37,683 bases of DNA. Origin: Allorhizobium undicola ORS 992 = ATCC 700741 (lineage in GTDB: Bacteria > Pseudomonadota > Alphaproteobacteria > Rhizobiales > Rhizobiaceae). The notes below the pieces were generated by a model. The model made no database searches. It saw only the letters and a program-made list of their open reading frames with translations, and was not told where the DNA came from. The position numbers and the translations under genes are program-made. Location: NCBI RefSeq assembly GCF_000621665.1, contig NZ_KK211327.1, positions 1-37,683 of the forward strand. The letters are read 5' to 3'. Shown in pieces: positions 26,091 to 33,793 of the stretch (position 1 is the stretch's first letter; every line of letters starts with the position of its first letter).

Positions 26091-27613
26091 CGGCGGCGTG
26101 GCGGGACAGCCCGCGTTTCCTGAACGGCAGGCAGGCTTTGCAGAATGCGTTTGGCGGGCAGGATGGCGATGACCTCCGTGCCTTCGCGCAACTTGGACTT
26201 CAGCTTGAAATCCCCGCCATGCTTGGCAAGGATGGCCTGCACGATAGGCAGTCCGAGGCCGGTGCCCTGTTCAGCACTTTTGATGGCGATTGAGCCTTGA
26301 CCGAAGGCCGATAGCACAACGGGGATCTCTTCCTCCGGTATGCCGGGGCCGTTATCCTTGATGGCGATGTATTGGCCACCTCCGGCAGTCCAGCCAACCC
26401 GCACGCGCACTTCGCCGCCCTGGCTGGTAAATTTCACGGCGTTTGAAAGGAGATTGAGAATCACCTGCCTCATGCCCTTTTCATCAGCCCAGACGGGCGG
26501 CAGGTTTGGCTCGAATTGCTGGAAGATCGTGATTCCCTTTGATTTGGCGCGCAACTGAACCATGCCCACGCAATCTTCCGCGATCTCCAGAAGGGAAACG
26601 GATTCCTCGGAAAGGTCGTATTTTCCCGCCTCGATGCGGGAGAGATCGAGTATCTCGTTGATGAGATTGAGCAGATGCTGGCCGGAGCGGTGAATATCGC
26701 CAGAATATTCCTTGTAGAGGGGATTGTTGAGCGGGCCCAGCACCTCGCCGGCCATGACCTCCGAAAAGCCGAGAATCGCGTTCAGCGGCGTGCGCAATTC
26801 GTGCGACATGGAGGCGAGGAAGCGGGACTTGGCCATATTTGCCTCTTCCGCACGGCGGCGTGCTTCATCCGACAGCGACTTTGCCACTTCCAGTTCGGCA
26901 ATCAGGTCGTCCTTTTCGCTCTGGAAGGATAGCAGCTTGAGATTGGAAGCGTAAAGGCGCCCGCCGAGATAGATGAAGAAGAGAACGCAGGTTGCGAAGG
27001 TGGCCGCCAGCACCATATCTTCCATGCGGTGGCTGATAACGGCACGGCTGCCCAGCGCCACGGCCGCGGGCAGGAAGCCAAACAGCACGGCCTGCCGCAG
27101 CATCAGCGTATTCATGGCCGTCACGCAGAGCGTGACCAGCAGGATGCTGCCCTTGAGGTAGGTTTCCGCCATGGGGCCGCAAAGCTGGCATTGGATGAGG
27201 ACGAATGCCGACCAGCAGCAGCCGGTGGCCATCTGCCCCGCCAGAAGGGCGCTGCGCCAGCGCTCGGGATGGTGAGAAGCCGAAAGCTTTTTTCGCGCCT
27301 GCAAGACGAGCAGCATGTTCAACGCATGAACCGTCAGCGTCAGCAGTGCCCAGCCATAATGAATAGTGTTTTTCGTGACGTAGAGGGAAAGGCCGGCAGC
27401 GATGATGACCAGAAACGGCGTGACCCCGGCATTTTGCAGGGAGGCCTGAATATGCAGGGCAAGCAGGTCTTTTTCAAAGGCGGGTTGGCCACCATGGCCG
27501 GATTGCAGACGTTCTCTTGTCGCGCGAATGGCCTTTGCGGTTGCCTTGTTACGGGAACCGCGTGTTAAATCGACAATATTCTTGTCTGCCGAGCTGGAGA
27601 TGCCGTATCCCAT
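26078..27613 (-). CDS. Membrane sensor histidine kinase, PleC/DivJ-like
   Basis: The 511-residue protein has an N-terminal cytoplasmic stretch and about six membrane segments (residues 65-218). A short coiled coil (about 230-260) leads into the HisKA domain with the phosphate-accepting His271 in SMSHELRTPLNAILGFSEVM. The ATPase domain has QVILNLLSNAVKFT (N box), DNGPGIP (G1) and QGTGLGLPIV (G2). The HisKA type with LGPL and DIHRSGQHLLNLINEILDLSRIEAG resembles the PleC/DivJ/PdhS group that controls the DivK-CtrA cell-cycle pathway. No response regulator gene is adjacent. The exact paralogue cannot be named. Confidence 0.88.
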   Translation of the reverse strand: MGYGISSSADKNIVDLTRGSRNKATAKAIRATRERLQSGHGGQPAFEKDLLALHIQASLQNAGVTPFLVIIAAGLSLYVTKNTIHYGWALLTLTVHALNMLLVLQARKKLSASHHPERWRSALLAGQMATGCCWSAFVLIQCQLCGPMAETYLKGSILLVTLCVTAMNTLMLRQAVLFGFLPAAVALGSRAVISHRMEDMVLAATFATCVLFFIYLGGRLYASNLKLLSFQSEKDDLIAELEVAKSLSDEARRRAEEANMAKSRFLASMSHELRTPLNAILGFSEVMAGEVLGPLNNPLYKEYSGDIHRSGQHLLNLINEILDLSRIEAGKYDLSEESVSLLEIAEDCVGMVQLRAKSKGITIFQQFEPNLPPVWADEKGMRQVILNLLSNAVKFTSQGGEVRVRVGWTAGGGQYIAIKDNGPGIPEEEIPVVLSAFGQGSIAIKSAEQGTGLGLPIVQAILAKHGGDFKLKSKLREGTEVIAILPAKRILQSLPAVQETRAVPPRRRYFA

Positions 27614-27714
27614 GATGGTTGCAAATTTTCCGCGAACGGCCTCAGACTAGCCATGAAGTGTTAAGACTACCTTTCTGGAAACGCTTTGTTTGCCACTTTC
27701 GCAAACATCCTGTT

Positions 27715-28254
27715 ATGAAAAAGGGCTGGATTGTGACATTGCCGAAATGGTCAATCGTTGCCGCCGTAATCGTGCTTGCCCTTCTTGCGGGCGCGGCTGT
27801 CCTTTTTCTGAACCGTTCACAAGTGGTTTTTGCTGGTCCCTTTATCGCCGCCGATGGCGAAACGCTGCTGACCCGTGGCGCAAGGTTGCGCATGAAGGGC
27901 TATGATGCGCCCGAGCTTGGCCAGCGCTGCCGTCGCGACAATGCCATGCCCTGGCCTTGCGGCGCGCTGGCGCGGGCAGAGTTGCAGTCTCTCATGGCGC
28001 AGGCCGGGGTGGTCTGCCGTCAGGTTGACGTGGATGACTTGCAGCGCGTGGTGGTGACATGCGATGCCGCCGGGCGGGATGTCGGGGCGGATATGGTGCG
28101 GGCAGGACTTGGCCTCAGTGCCGGTGCCTATGCGGCGGAGGAAAAGGATGCCATGCAGCGCAAGGCAGGCTTGTGGTCTGGCAGTTTCGAGCGCCCGGAA
28201 GAGTGGCGCAGGCTGCATCCGCGCAGTGAAATCACCCGTCCGGAAAAGAATTGA
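27715..28254 (+). CDS. Membrane-anchored staphylococcal nuclease-like protein
   Basis: The 179-residue product has a hydrophobic N-terminal segment (IVAAVIVLALLAGAAVLFL), then an OB-fold thermonuclease-like domain with RLRMKGYDAPELGQRC and GADMVRAGLGLSAGAYAAEEKDAMQRKAGLW. The RxxGxDAPE motif fits SNase-fold nucleases, here probably exported. Start choice is uncertain: the ATG at 27715 has a poor ribosome-binding site, and a GTG at 27734 is better spaced from GGG. The frame is open to 27619. The next gene starts 9 bases later. Confidence 0.8.
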   Translation: MKKGWIVTLPKWSIVAAVIVLALLAGAAVLFLNRSQVVFAGPFIAADGETLLTRGARLRMKGYDAPELGQRCRRDNAMPWPCGALARAELQSLMAQAGVVCRQVDVDDLQRVVVTCDAAGRDVGADMVRAGLGLSAGAYAAEEKDAMQRKAGLWSGSFERPEEWRRLHPRSEITRPEKN

Positions 28255-28263
28255 GCATCACCA

Positions 28264-29001
28264 ATGACGGAAAGGGAAAGAGCGCTGGACGCGCTTTGCC
28301 GGAAGATCGCGGCATGTGATCTGTGTCGGTTACAAGCATTTCCAGGAAAGGTGGGAACCGGCTTTCCGTCCGGAAATGCGATAACAGAAGAAGGCGCAGC
28401 ATTTCCAGGAAAGGTGGGAACCGGCTTTCCGTCTAAAAATGCGAAGCAAGGGAAGGTTTTGCCGCATCATCCCCGGCCGGTGGTGCAGCTTTCCATCCAT
28501 GCGCCGATTTTGCTGGCAGGGCAGGCGCCCGGCAAGCGGGTGCATGAAACCGGCATCCCTTTCAACGATGCGTCCGGCGACAGGTTGCGCGAGTGGCTGG
28601 GCGTGGACCGGGAGGCTTTCTACTCTCCCCGGCGTTTTGCGATCCTGCCCATGGGTTTTTGTTTTCCCGGCTATAATGCGCAGGGCCACGATCTTCCGCC
28701 GCGGCGCGAATGTGCGCCTGCGTGGCGCAGCGCCTTGATGGCGCTTTTGCCGCAGGTGAAGCTGGTGGTGGCCATCGGCAGTTATGCGCAGGCCTGGCAT
28801 CTGGGTGCGGCCCGCAGGTCCGGCATGGCTGAAACGGTGGCCCATTGGCGGGATTATGTTGAGCCGGGCTTCTGTGCCATTCCGACATTGCCGCTGCCGC
28901 ATCCAAGCTGGCGCAACAGCGGCTGGCTCAGGAAAAATCCATGGTTTGCGGCAGAATTGCTGCCATGGCTGAAAAAGGAAGTGGATCGTCTTGGAACATG
29001 A
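28264..29001 (+). CDS. Uracil-DNA glycosylase-family protein with two in-frame palindromic repeat insertions
   Basis: The 245-residue product has ILLAGQAPGKRVHETGIPFNDASGDRLREWLG and IPTLPLPHPSWRNSGW, the two active-site motifs of the uracil-DNA glycosylase superfamily (PF03167 type). CDLC at residues 18-21 could take part in an iron-sulfur cluster. Between CDLCRLQ (to residue 24) and VLPHHPRPV (about 60) lie two copies of AFPGKVGTGFPS(G/K)NA, 21 residues apart. They are encoded by 44-base palindromic modules that also occur elsewhere in the window. Without them the protein would be about 205 residues, close to related proteins as I recall them. Activity is not proven. Confidence 0.86.
   Translation: MTERERALDALCRKIAACDLCRLQAFPGKVGTGFPSGNAITEEGAAFPGKVGTGFPSKNAKQGKVLPHHPRPVVQLSIHAPILLAGQAPGKRVHETGIPFNDASGDRLREWLGVDREAFYSPRRFAILPMGFCFPGYNAQGHDLPPRRECAPAWRSALMALLPQVKLVVAIGSYAQAWHLGAARRSGMAETVAHWRDYVEPGFCAIPTLPLPHPSWRNSGWLRKNPWFAAELLPWLKKEVDRLGT
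28336..28379 (+). repeat. Palindromic module copy 1 inside a coding region
   Basis: The module starts GCATTTCC and ends GGAAATGC (8-bp terminal inverted repeat), with an inner GGAAAG/CTTTCC pair. It begins exactly at a codon boundary (codon 25) and reads AFPGKVGTGFPSGNA, counting the two bases after it. Confidence 0.9.
28399..28442 (+). repeat. Palindromic module copy 2 inside a coding region
   Basis: Identical to copy 1 in 41 of 44 bases by hand alignment and offset by 63 bases (21 codons), so the reading frame is kept. It matches the reverse complement of 31502-31545 in 37 of 44 bases. Confidence 0.9.
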
Positions 29002-29008
29002 AAGCATT

Positions 29009-29054
29009 TTGCTTTCATGTGGCGATAATTGCGCTATACCGGAAAAAAATTCCG
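29009..29054 (+). promoter_or_regulatory. Candidate promoter and operator of the lrp-type gene
   Basis: TTGCTT (29009-29014) and GCTATA (29033-29038) are 18 bases apart and could be -35 and -10 boxes. The palindrome CGGAA-AAAAA-TTCCG (29040-29054) lies where transcription would start. The geometry is typical of Lrp/AsnC-type autoregulation, but binding is inferred only. An 8-bp hairpin (28998-29018) overlaps the upstream side. Confidence 0.42.
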
Positions 29055-29065
29055 ATGGGGCTGCA

Positions 29066-29554
29066 ATGGATCGTCTGGACAGAAAAATTCTTCGTATATT
29101 GCAGGAGGATTCCACTCTTGCCGTTGCCGATCTTGCGAAAAAGGTCGGTCTTTCCACGACGCCCTGCTGGCGGCGTATCCAGAAGATGGAAGAGGATGGC
29201 GTCATAAAGCGCCGCGTGGCGCTGCTGGATCCTGCCAAGGTCAATACCAAGGTCACGGTTTTCGTGTCGATTCGCACCAGCAGCCATTCCATCGAGTGGC
29301 TGAAGCGCTTTTCCGAAGTGGTTTCAGAATTTCCCGAAGTGGTGGAATTCTATCGCATGAGCGGCGATGTCGATTATCTGCTGCGCGTGGTGGTGCCGGA
29401 TATTGCCGCCTATGATGCGTTCTACAAGCGGATGATCGCGAAGATCGAAATTCGTGATGTGTCCTCGGCCTTCGCCATGGAGCAGATCAAATACACCACC
29501 GAGCTTCCGCTGGATTACATGGTGCTGGATAACCAGAAGGCTGGCGAGGAGTAA
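29066..29554 (+). CDS. Lrp/AsnC-family transcriptional regulator
   Basis: The 162-residue product starts MDRLDRKILRILQEDSTLAVADLAKKVGLSTTPCWRRIQKMEEDGVI, the winged helix-turn-helix of the Lrp family. The RAM ligand-binding domain follows (FPEVVEFYRMSGDVDYLLRVVVPDIAAYDAF). Such proteins sense amino acids and often regulate neighbouring or own genes. The frame extends upstream to a TTG at 28991, but the ATG at 29066 after GGGG matches the family start. Possible targets nearby include the divergent-neighbour dehydrogenase gene, which lies convergent here, so a distant target is as likely. Confidence 0.92.
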   Translation: MDRLDRKILRILQEDSTLAVADLAKKVGLSTTPCWRRIQKMEEDGVIKRRVALLDPAKVNTKVTVFVSIRTSSHSIEWLKRFSEVVSEFPEVVEFYRMSGDVDYLLRVVVPDIAAYDAFYKRMIAKIEIRDVSSAFAMEQIKYTTELPLDYMVLDNQKAGEE

Positions 29555-29576
29555 TCCTCGCCAGCGTCTGACTTTT
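29541..29576. terminator. Hairpin spanning the regulator stop codon
   Basis: CTGGCGAGGA (29541-29550) pairs perfectly with TCCTCGCCAG (29555-29564), loop GTAA (a GNRA loop). The TAA stop codon at 29552-29554 lies in the loop. A T-rich tract (29573-29582) starts 8 bases later, so it is an imperfect intrinsic terminator, shared with the convergent gene that ends at 29575. Confidence 0.65.
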
Positions 29577-30444
29577 ATTTTTCGAGGCGGGCCAGCAGGG
29601 ATGACGTATCCCAGCGGCTCCCGCCCATTTTCTGCACATCGGCATAGAACTGATCGACAAGGGCGGTCAGCGGCAGGCTGGCGCCATTGGTTTTCGCCTC
29701 GGCCAGCACGATGCCCAGATCCTTGCGCATCCAGTCCACGGCAAAGCCGAAGTCGTATTTACCCTGCGCCATGGTCTTGTGGCGGTTTTCCATCTGCCAG
29801 GAGCCAGCGGCCCCTTTGGAAATGACGTCCACCACCTTTTCGATGTCGAGACCGGCCTGCTTGCCGAAATGCACAGCCTCTGCCAGCCCCTGAACAATGC
29901 CCGCAATGCAAATCTGGTTCATCATCTTGGTCAACTGACCGGAGCCGACAGGCCCCATCAGCCCCACCATGCGGGCATAGGCATCGATGATCGGTCGCGC
30001 CTTGCCGAAAACGTCGGGATCGCCTCCGGCCATGACGGTCAGAGCGCCGTTTTCCGCGCCCGCCTGCCCACCGGAAACCGGAGCATCGAGAAAATCGCAG
30101 CCTTGAGCCTTTGCCGCAGCATAAAGCTCGCGGGCCACGTCCGCAGAGGCGGTGGTGTTGTCAATCAGTACGGCGCCGGCCTTCATACTGGCAAGAACAC
30201 CGTCCGGCCCGGTGGTGACAGCGCGCAGATCGTCGTCATTGCCAACGCAGGTAAAGACGAAATCCGCCTGCGCTGCGGCTTCGGCGGGCGTGCGGCCAAG
30301 GGCGCCGCCGAATTGCTGTACCCATTGTTCCGCCTTGGCGGTGGTGCGGTTATAAACCGTCACGTCATGGCCGCCCTTGACCTTCAAGTGCCCGGCCATG
30401 GGATAGCCCATGACGCCCAGTCCGATAAATGCCACTCTTGCCAT
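29575..30444 (-). CDS. 3-hydroxyisobutyrate dehydrogenase-family NAD(P)-dependent reductase
   Basis: The 289-residue protein begins with the Rossmann motif MARVAFIGLGVMGYPMAGHL. It has DAPVSGGQAGAENGALTVMAGG and the catalytic-lysine segment GQLTKMMNQI of the beta-hydroxyacid dehydrogenase family. Possible substrates include 3-hydroxyisobutyrate (valine breakdown), tartronate semialdehyde and short-chain aldehydes such as succinic semialdehyde; the sequence does not decide between them. GGAGG lies six bases before the ATG. The upstream methyltransferase gene ends 64 bases earlier on the same strand. Confidence 0.88.
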   Translation of the reverse strand: MARVAFIGLGVMGYPMAGHLKVKGGHDVTVYNRTTAKAEQWVQQFGGALGRTPAEAAAQADFVFTCVGNDDDLRAVTTGPDGVLASMKAGAVLIDNTTASADVARELYAAAKAQGCDFLDAPVSGGQAGAENGALTVMAGGDPDVFGKARPIIDAYARMVGLMGPVGSGQLTKMMNQICIAGIVQGLAEAVHFGKQAGLDIEKVVDVISKGAAGSWQMENRHKTMAQGKYDFGFAVDWMRKDLGIVLAEAKTNGASLPLTALVDQFYADVQKMGGSRWDTSSLLARLEK

Positions 30445-30508
30445 TAAAGCCTCCGATGAGAGCATAACCCTGGTCGCTCTCGTTTCACTGCTCCCGGATG
30501 ATGCGTAT

Positions 30509-31312
30509 TCAGCCGCGCAGCCGGGCGATGACGAGATGTCCCGGTGAAGGGTCGCCATCCTGCATTCGCACGTTGATGTTGGTAATTTCCACGATGTCGA
30601 AGCCGGTGGCGTTCAAACGCTCGCGAATATAGCTCTCCGCGTGAACATATCGCTGGTGCGGCCCGACCTTGTAGGGAACCGCTTCGCCCATGGTTTCGGA
30701 GGAGAAGGCAAAGATCCCGCCTGGCGTCATGTTTTCCGCCGCGCCGAAAAACAGCGCTTCCAGCGCGCCGAGATAAGGCAGCACATCGGTTGCGGTCATC
30801 AGGTCGAAGGGCTCTTCGTCGTTGTCTTCAAGGAAATCCTCGACTTCGGCCACGAAAAGCGTCTCGTAGAGATCCTTTTCATGGGCAATTTCGACCATGT
30901 TTTCCGAGATGTCTATGCCGGTCACATCTTCGGCCATGTCGCGCAATGCACCGCCGGTAAGGCCGGTGCCGCAGCCCAGATCCAGCATCCGCTTGAAGGG
31001 GCCAAGCTGCAACGCCTGAAGCCGCTGGCGCAGCAGCATGGGAACCGCATAGCCAAGCTGCTCGACCAGAATATCCTCGAAGCTCTCGGCATGTTGGTCA
31101 AAAAGCGTTTCCACATAGGCATCGGGCGCGCGCGCCGGGGCATCGCCCCGGCCAAGCGAGGCGATACGCACGGACGCGCCGCCGTGATCGTCCGGATCGA
31201 TCTCCAGACATTCGTGATAGGCCGCGACCGCAGCGTCGATCTCGCCGGATTTTTCCAGCGCCAAGGCCCGGTTATAGGCCTCGGCCAGCTTTTCCTCGTC
31301 GATTTTCGCCAT
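30509..31312 (-). CDS. TPR-containing SAM-dependent methyltransferase
   Basis: The 267-residue protein has one TPR-like helical pair at residues 5-40 (YNRALALEKSGEIDAAVAAYHECLEIDP) and then a class I methyltransferase domain. Motif I is RMLDLGCGTGLTGG (about 108-121), with VTGIDISENMVEIA as motif II. FDLMTATDVLPYLGALEALF follows. The target is unknown. GGAG sits six bases before the ATG at 31312. The dehydrogenase gene downstream may share the message. Confidence 0.87.
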   Translation of the reverse strand: MAKIDEEKLAEAYNRALALEKSGEIDAAVAAYHECLEIDPDDHGGASVRIASLGRGDAPARAPDAYVETLFDQHAESFEDILVEQLGYAVPMLLRQRLQALQLGPFKRMLDLGCGTGLTGGALRDMAEDVTGIDISENMVEIAHEKDLYETLFVAEVEDFLEDNDEEPFDLMTATDVLPYLGALEALFFGAAENMTPGGIFAFSSETMGEAVPYKVGPHQRYVHAESYIRERLNATGFDIVEITNINVRMQDGDPSPGHLVIARLRG

Positions 31313-31546
31313 TCTCGTCTCCACAGGGCCAGCCAGCCATGCCGATCCGGCAGACGCCTGTCTGCCCTTCGTCATGCCCGGAGCATGTCGGGTGCGGCTT
31401 GAACCGCACCACTTTCAGCTCGCAGGCTGTACCTGCTCATCGAAGCTTTGGCAACCGCGGGACGCGCAAAGGGCGCCGACGCTCTAACTATCTGTTTTTA
31501 CGCATTTTCAGACGGAAAACCGGCTTCCGCTTTTCCTGAAAATGCT
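31313..31546. other. Spacer with hairpin and repeat element
   Basis: Between the methyltransferase start and the usg stop lie a hairpin (GGTGCGG and CCGCACC around 31391-31410) and the composite repeat at 31470-31545. No gene is convincing here. The spacer must hold the promoter of the methyltransferase gene, which could not be placed. Confidence 0.4.
31470..31545. repeat. Second composite repeat with the shared palindromic module
   Basis: A short stem (AGGGCG 31470-31475 with CGCTCT 31480-31485, loop CCGA) is followed by a 16-base linker and the 44-base module 31502-31545 (GCATTTTC to GAAAATGC). The order and the linker length match the element at 24927-25023, so both look like the same mosaic type with different first halves. 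Confidence 0.75.
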
Positions 31547-31813
31547 CTAATGCAGAATGAATTCCCCCTTCAGGGCGCGCCATTCATTGGCGGCAATCAG
31601 TTTCCGGTGGACATAGCGCACCGAGTGCAGCGGCCCTTCGAGCTTTTCCTCCCAGAATTTCAGAAAGCCGCGCATCTCCGGAAAATCCGGCGCCAGATCG
31701 TAATGCTGCCAGACATAGGTTTGCAGCAGGGCAGGGTGGTCTGGCAGGCGGTAAAGAATATGCGCCGTGGTGAGACCATAGCCTTTCAGCATCATTTCCA
31801 TTTCTGCATTCAT
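31547..31813 (-). CDS. Usg family protein
   Basis: The 88-residue product MNAEMEMMLKGYGLTTAHILYRLPDHPALLQTYVWQHYDLAPDFPEMRGFLKFWEEKLEGPLHSV ends RALKGEFILH. This matches the small Usg family of alphaproteobacteria, whose function is not known. GAGGA lies six bases before the ATG at 31813. The TAG stop is one base from the repeat module at 31502-31545. Confidence 0.85.
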   Translation of the reverse strand: MNAEMEMMLKGYGLTTAHILYRLPDHPALLQTYVWQHYDLAPDFPEMRGFLKFWEEKLEGPLHSVRYVHRKLIAANEWRALKGEFILH

Positions 31814-31987
31814 GGCATTCCTCGCATAAGTTCCCGTTTTCGGGTCCGGCCTTTCCACGTTGCCGTCCCGTCATGAAAGCTTTGCAAGGGATGCTTAACC
31901 AAGGCTTAACCGCGAAGGCGTATTTGCGGTTTTGTCTCAATTAATCAGAGTGTTAGCAGTATAATGGATTGAGTGCTGCCAACCCGA

Positions 31988-32818
31988 TCACCGGCGCAGA
32001 TGCCGCGTCAGCCGTCTTTCGATGGCAGCCCAGCCGTGACGCAGCATTTCCACGATTGCCAGATAGAAAATCGCCGCCCACAGGTAGGTCTGGTAGTCGA
32101 AGGTGCGCGAAAAGGCGTAGCGTGTCTCGCCCATCAGGTCGAGGACGGTGACGATGGATACGACAGCCGAGCCCTTGATCATCAGAATGATTTCGTTGCC
32201 ATAGGGCCGCAGCGCAACGATGAGGGCTTGCGGCATGATGATCTTGCGGAAGGTTACGCTTTTCGGCACGCCAAGCGCGGCTGCCCCCTCACGCTGACCG
32301 CGCGGCACGCTTGAGATTGCGCCACGCAGGATCTCGGCCTGATAGGCTGCCGTATTCAGGGTCAGCGCCAGAATGCCGCAATACCAGGCGTCACGGAAAA
32401 ACCACCACAGCCCCACCGTTTCCAGCACGGGGCGCAGGCTGCCGATCCCGTAGTAAATCAGGAAAAGCTGCGCCAGAAGCGGTGTACCGCGAAACACATA
32501 GACATAGACATAGCTGAGGGCGGCTGCGAGGCGGTTTTTTGACATCCGGCCCATGGCCAGTGGAACGGAAAGAAGCGCGCCGAACAGAATGGAGAGGCTG
32601 ACGATGCAAAGCGTTGTCCAGAGCCCTTCCAGATAGCGCGGGCCGTAGCGCAGGAATTTTTCCTGGTCCCAATTACCGATCATCAGGGCGATCATGCCAA
32701 GCCCCAGCGCAATCCACAGCACCATCATGGCGGTGCCGATCATGCGGCCTGCCGTTACGGGCTTCCTGGCTTGCGGCGGTGCGGGCCGGGCGGCGATGAG
32801 TTGTGTGGAAATGGTCAA
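31988..32818 (-). CDS. Polar amino acid ABC transporter permease (HisM type)
   Basis: The 276-residue inner-membrane protein has the HisM/GlnP-type permease domain with VFRGTPLLAQLFLIYYG and the EAA-like loop EILRGAISSVPRGQREGAAALG that contacts the ATPase. The start is TTG at 32818: it overlaps the TGA of the upstream permease (TTGA) and has GGAGA 7 bases upstream, while no in-frame ATG lies close. With the other permease it forms the heterodimeric channel. No ATPase gene follows. Confidence 0.9.
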   Translation of the reverse strand: MTISTQLIAARPAPPQARKPVTAGRMIGTAMMVLWIALGLGMIALMIGNWDQEKFLRYGPRYLEGLWTTLCIVSLSILFGALLSVPLAMGRMSKNRLAAALSYVYVYVFRGTPLLAQLFLIYYGIGSLRPVLETVGLWWFFRDAWYCGILALTLNTAAYQAEILRGAISSVPRGQREGAAALGVPKSVTFRKIIMPQALIVALRPYGNEIILMIKGSAVVSIVTVLDLMGETRYAFSRTFDYQTYLWAAIFYLAIVEMLRHGWAAIERRLTRHLRR

Positions 32819-33618
32819 TGTCTTGTCTCCGCCAGCTTGGTGCGCTTCTCGATCTGTCCCACCGCAATGGAGGAAAGCACGGCCAGAACCAGATAGAGCC
32901 CGCAGGCAAGGCCATAGAAGAAAAAGGCGTCCTTGGTGACACGGGCGGCAATGCCGGTCTGGCGCATGATGTCGCTTAGCCCCACCACGGATACCAGCGC
33001 CGTATCCTTCAAAAGGTTCATCCACAGATTGACGATGCCGGGCAGGGCGATGCGGATGAGCTGCGGCAGGATCACGAAAATCATCGTGCGGCCATGTGAG
33101 AGACCAATGGCATAGCCCGCCTCATACTGGCCGCGCGGAATGGCCTTGAAGGCCGATTGCAGCACTTCCGAGCAATAGGAGGAAAAGACCACCGAAAGCG
33201 CCACCATGCCCGCCACGAAGGCATTGATTTCGATGCGTTCCTCGAAACCTGCCAGCGAAAGCAGATATTGCAGCAGGATTTGCAGGCCGTAATAGACGAT
33301 GAACAGCGTCAGCAGTTCCGGCAGACCCCGGAAGATGGTTGTATAAATGCCAGCGGCGCGGCGCAGCACGGCCTCCTCGCTTTGCGTGGCAAGCGCGATC
33401 AGGAAGCCGAGGAAAAGCCCGACCGGCAGCGTTGCCGCCGCCAGCGATACCGTGACCTTGAAGCCAAACGCCACCTCATCGCCCCAGCCGGTTGCGCCGC
33501 AGGACAAGAGGCCGCTGCCGCCGAGCAGCGAGAAAATGCCGAGCGGCCCGCAAAACGGATCGAAATAATAGGAAATGAAGGCCCAGATACCTTCAAGCGC
33601 GGAGAACAACCCGCCCAT
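32815..33618 (-). CDS. Polar amino acid ABC transporter permease (HisQ type)
   Basis: The 267-residue protein has FRGLPELLTLFIVYYGLQ and the EAA loop SEVLQSAFKAIPRGQYEAGYAIGLSHGRT, followed by LPQLIRIALPGIVNLWMNLLKDTALVSVVGLSDIM. These are the hallmarks of the first of two permeases of His/Arg/ornithine-type importers. Translation of the next permease is coupled by the TTGA overlap. It lies 175 bases after the binding-protein gene. Confidence 0.92.
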   Translation of the reverse strand: MGGLFSALEGIWAFISYYFDPFCGPLGIFSLLGGSGLLSCGATGWGDEVAFGFKVTVSLAAATLPVGLFLGFLIALATQSEEAVLRRAAGIYTTIFRGLPELLTLFIVYYGLQILLQYLLSLAGFEERIEINAFVAGMVALSVVFSSYCSEVLQSAFKAIPRGQYEAGYAIGLSHGRTMIFVILPQLIRIALPGIVNLWMNLLKDTALVSVVGLSDIMRQTGIAARVTKDAFFFYGLACGLYLVLAVLSSIAVGQIEKRTKLAETRH

Positions 33619-33702
33619 GCAATCTTATCCCCTGAACGGTGTTGATACCGCTTCTTGTTTTACCCGATACGGTCGGGAAAGCCATTATTGGTGATGGAAG
33701 CA

Positions 33703-33760
33703 CCCGGCGGGCTGGCGCCGGGCAGGATCTGATGCGGCAGGCATGAAGCATCCTGCCGCA
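33703..33760 (-). other. Two stable hairpins between binding protein and permease genes
   Basis: CCCGGCG (33703-33709) pairs with CGCCGGG (33716-33722), and TGCGGCAGG (33733-33741) pairs with CCTGCCGCA (33752-33760). In ABC importer operons such hairpins after the binding-protein gene commonly protect its message, so the protein is made in excess over the permeases. This is inference from position. Confidence 0.55.
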
Positions 33761-33793
33761 GAGTCGTAAAGTCAAAAGGCCCGTGCGGCGACT

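Noticed and set aside
28330..29292. 320-codon - strand frame opposite the glycosylase and Lrp-type genes
   Set aside because: It is antisense to two recognisable genes and lacks any domain.
31448..31876. 142-codon + strand frame across the usg-family gene
   Set aside because: The - strand product matches the Usg family with a good ribosome-binding site.
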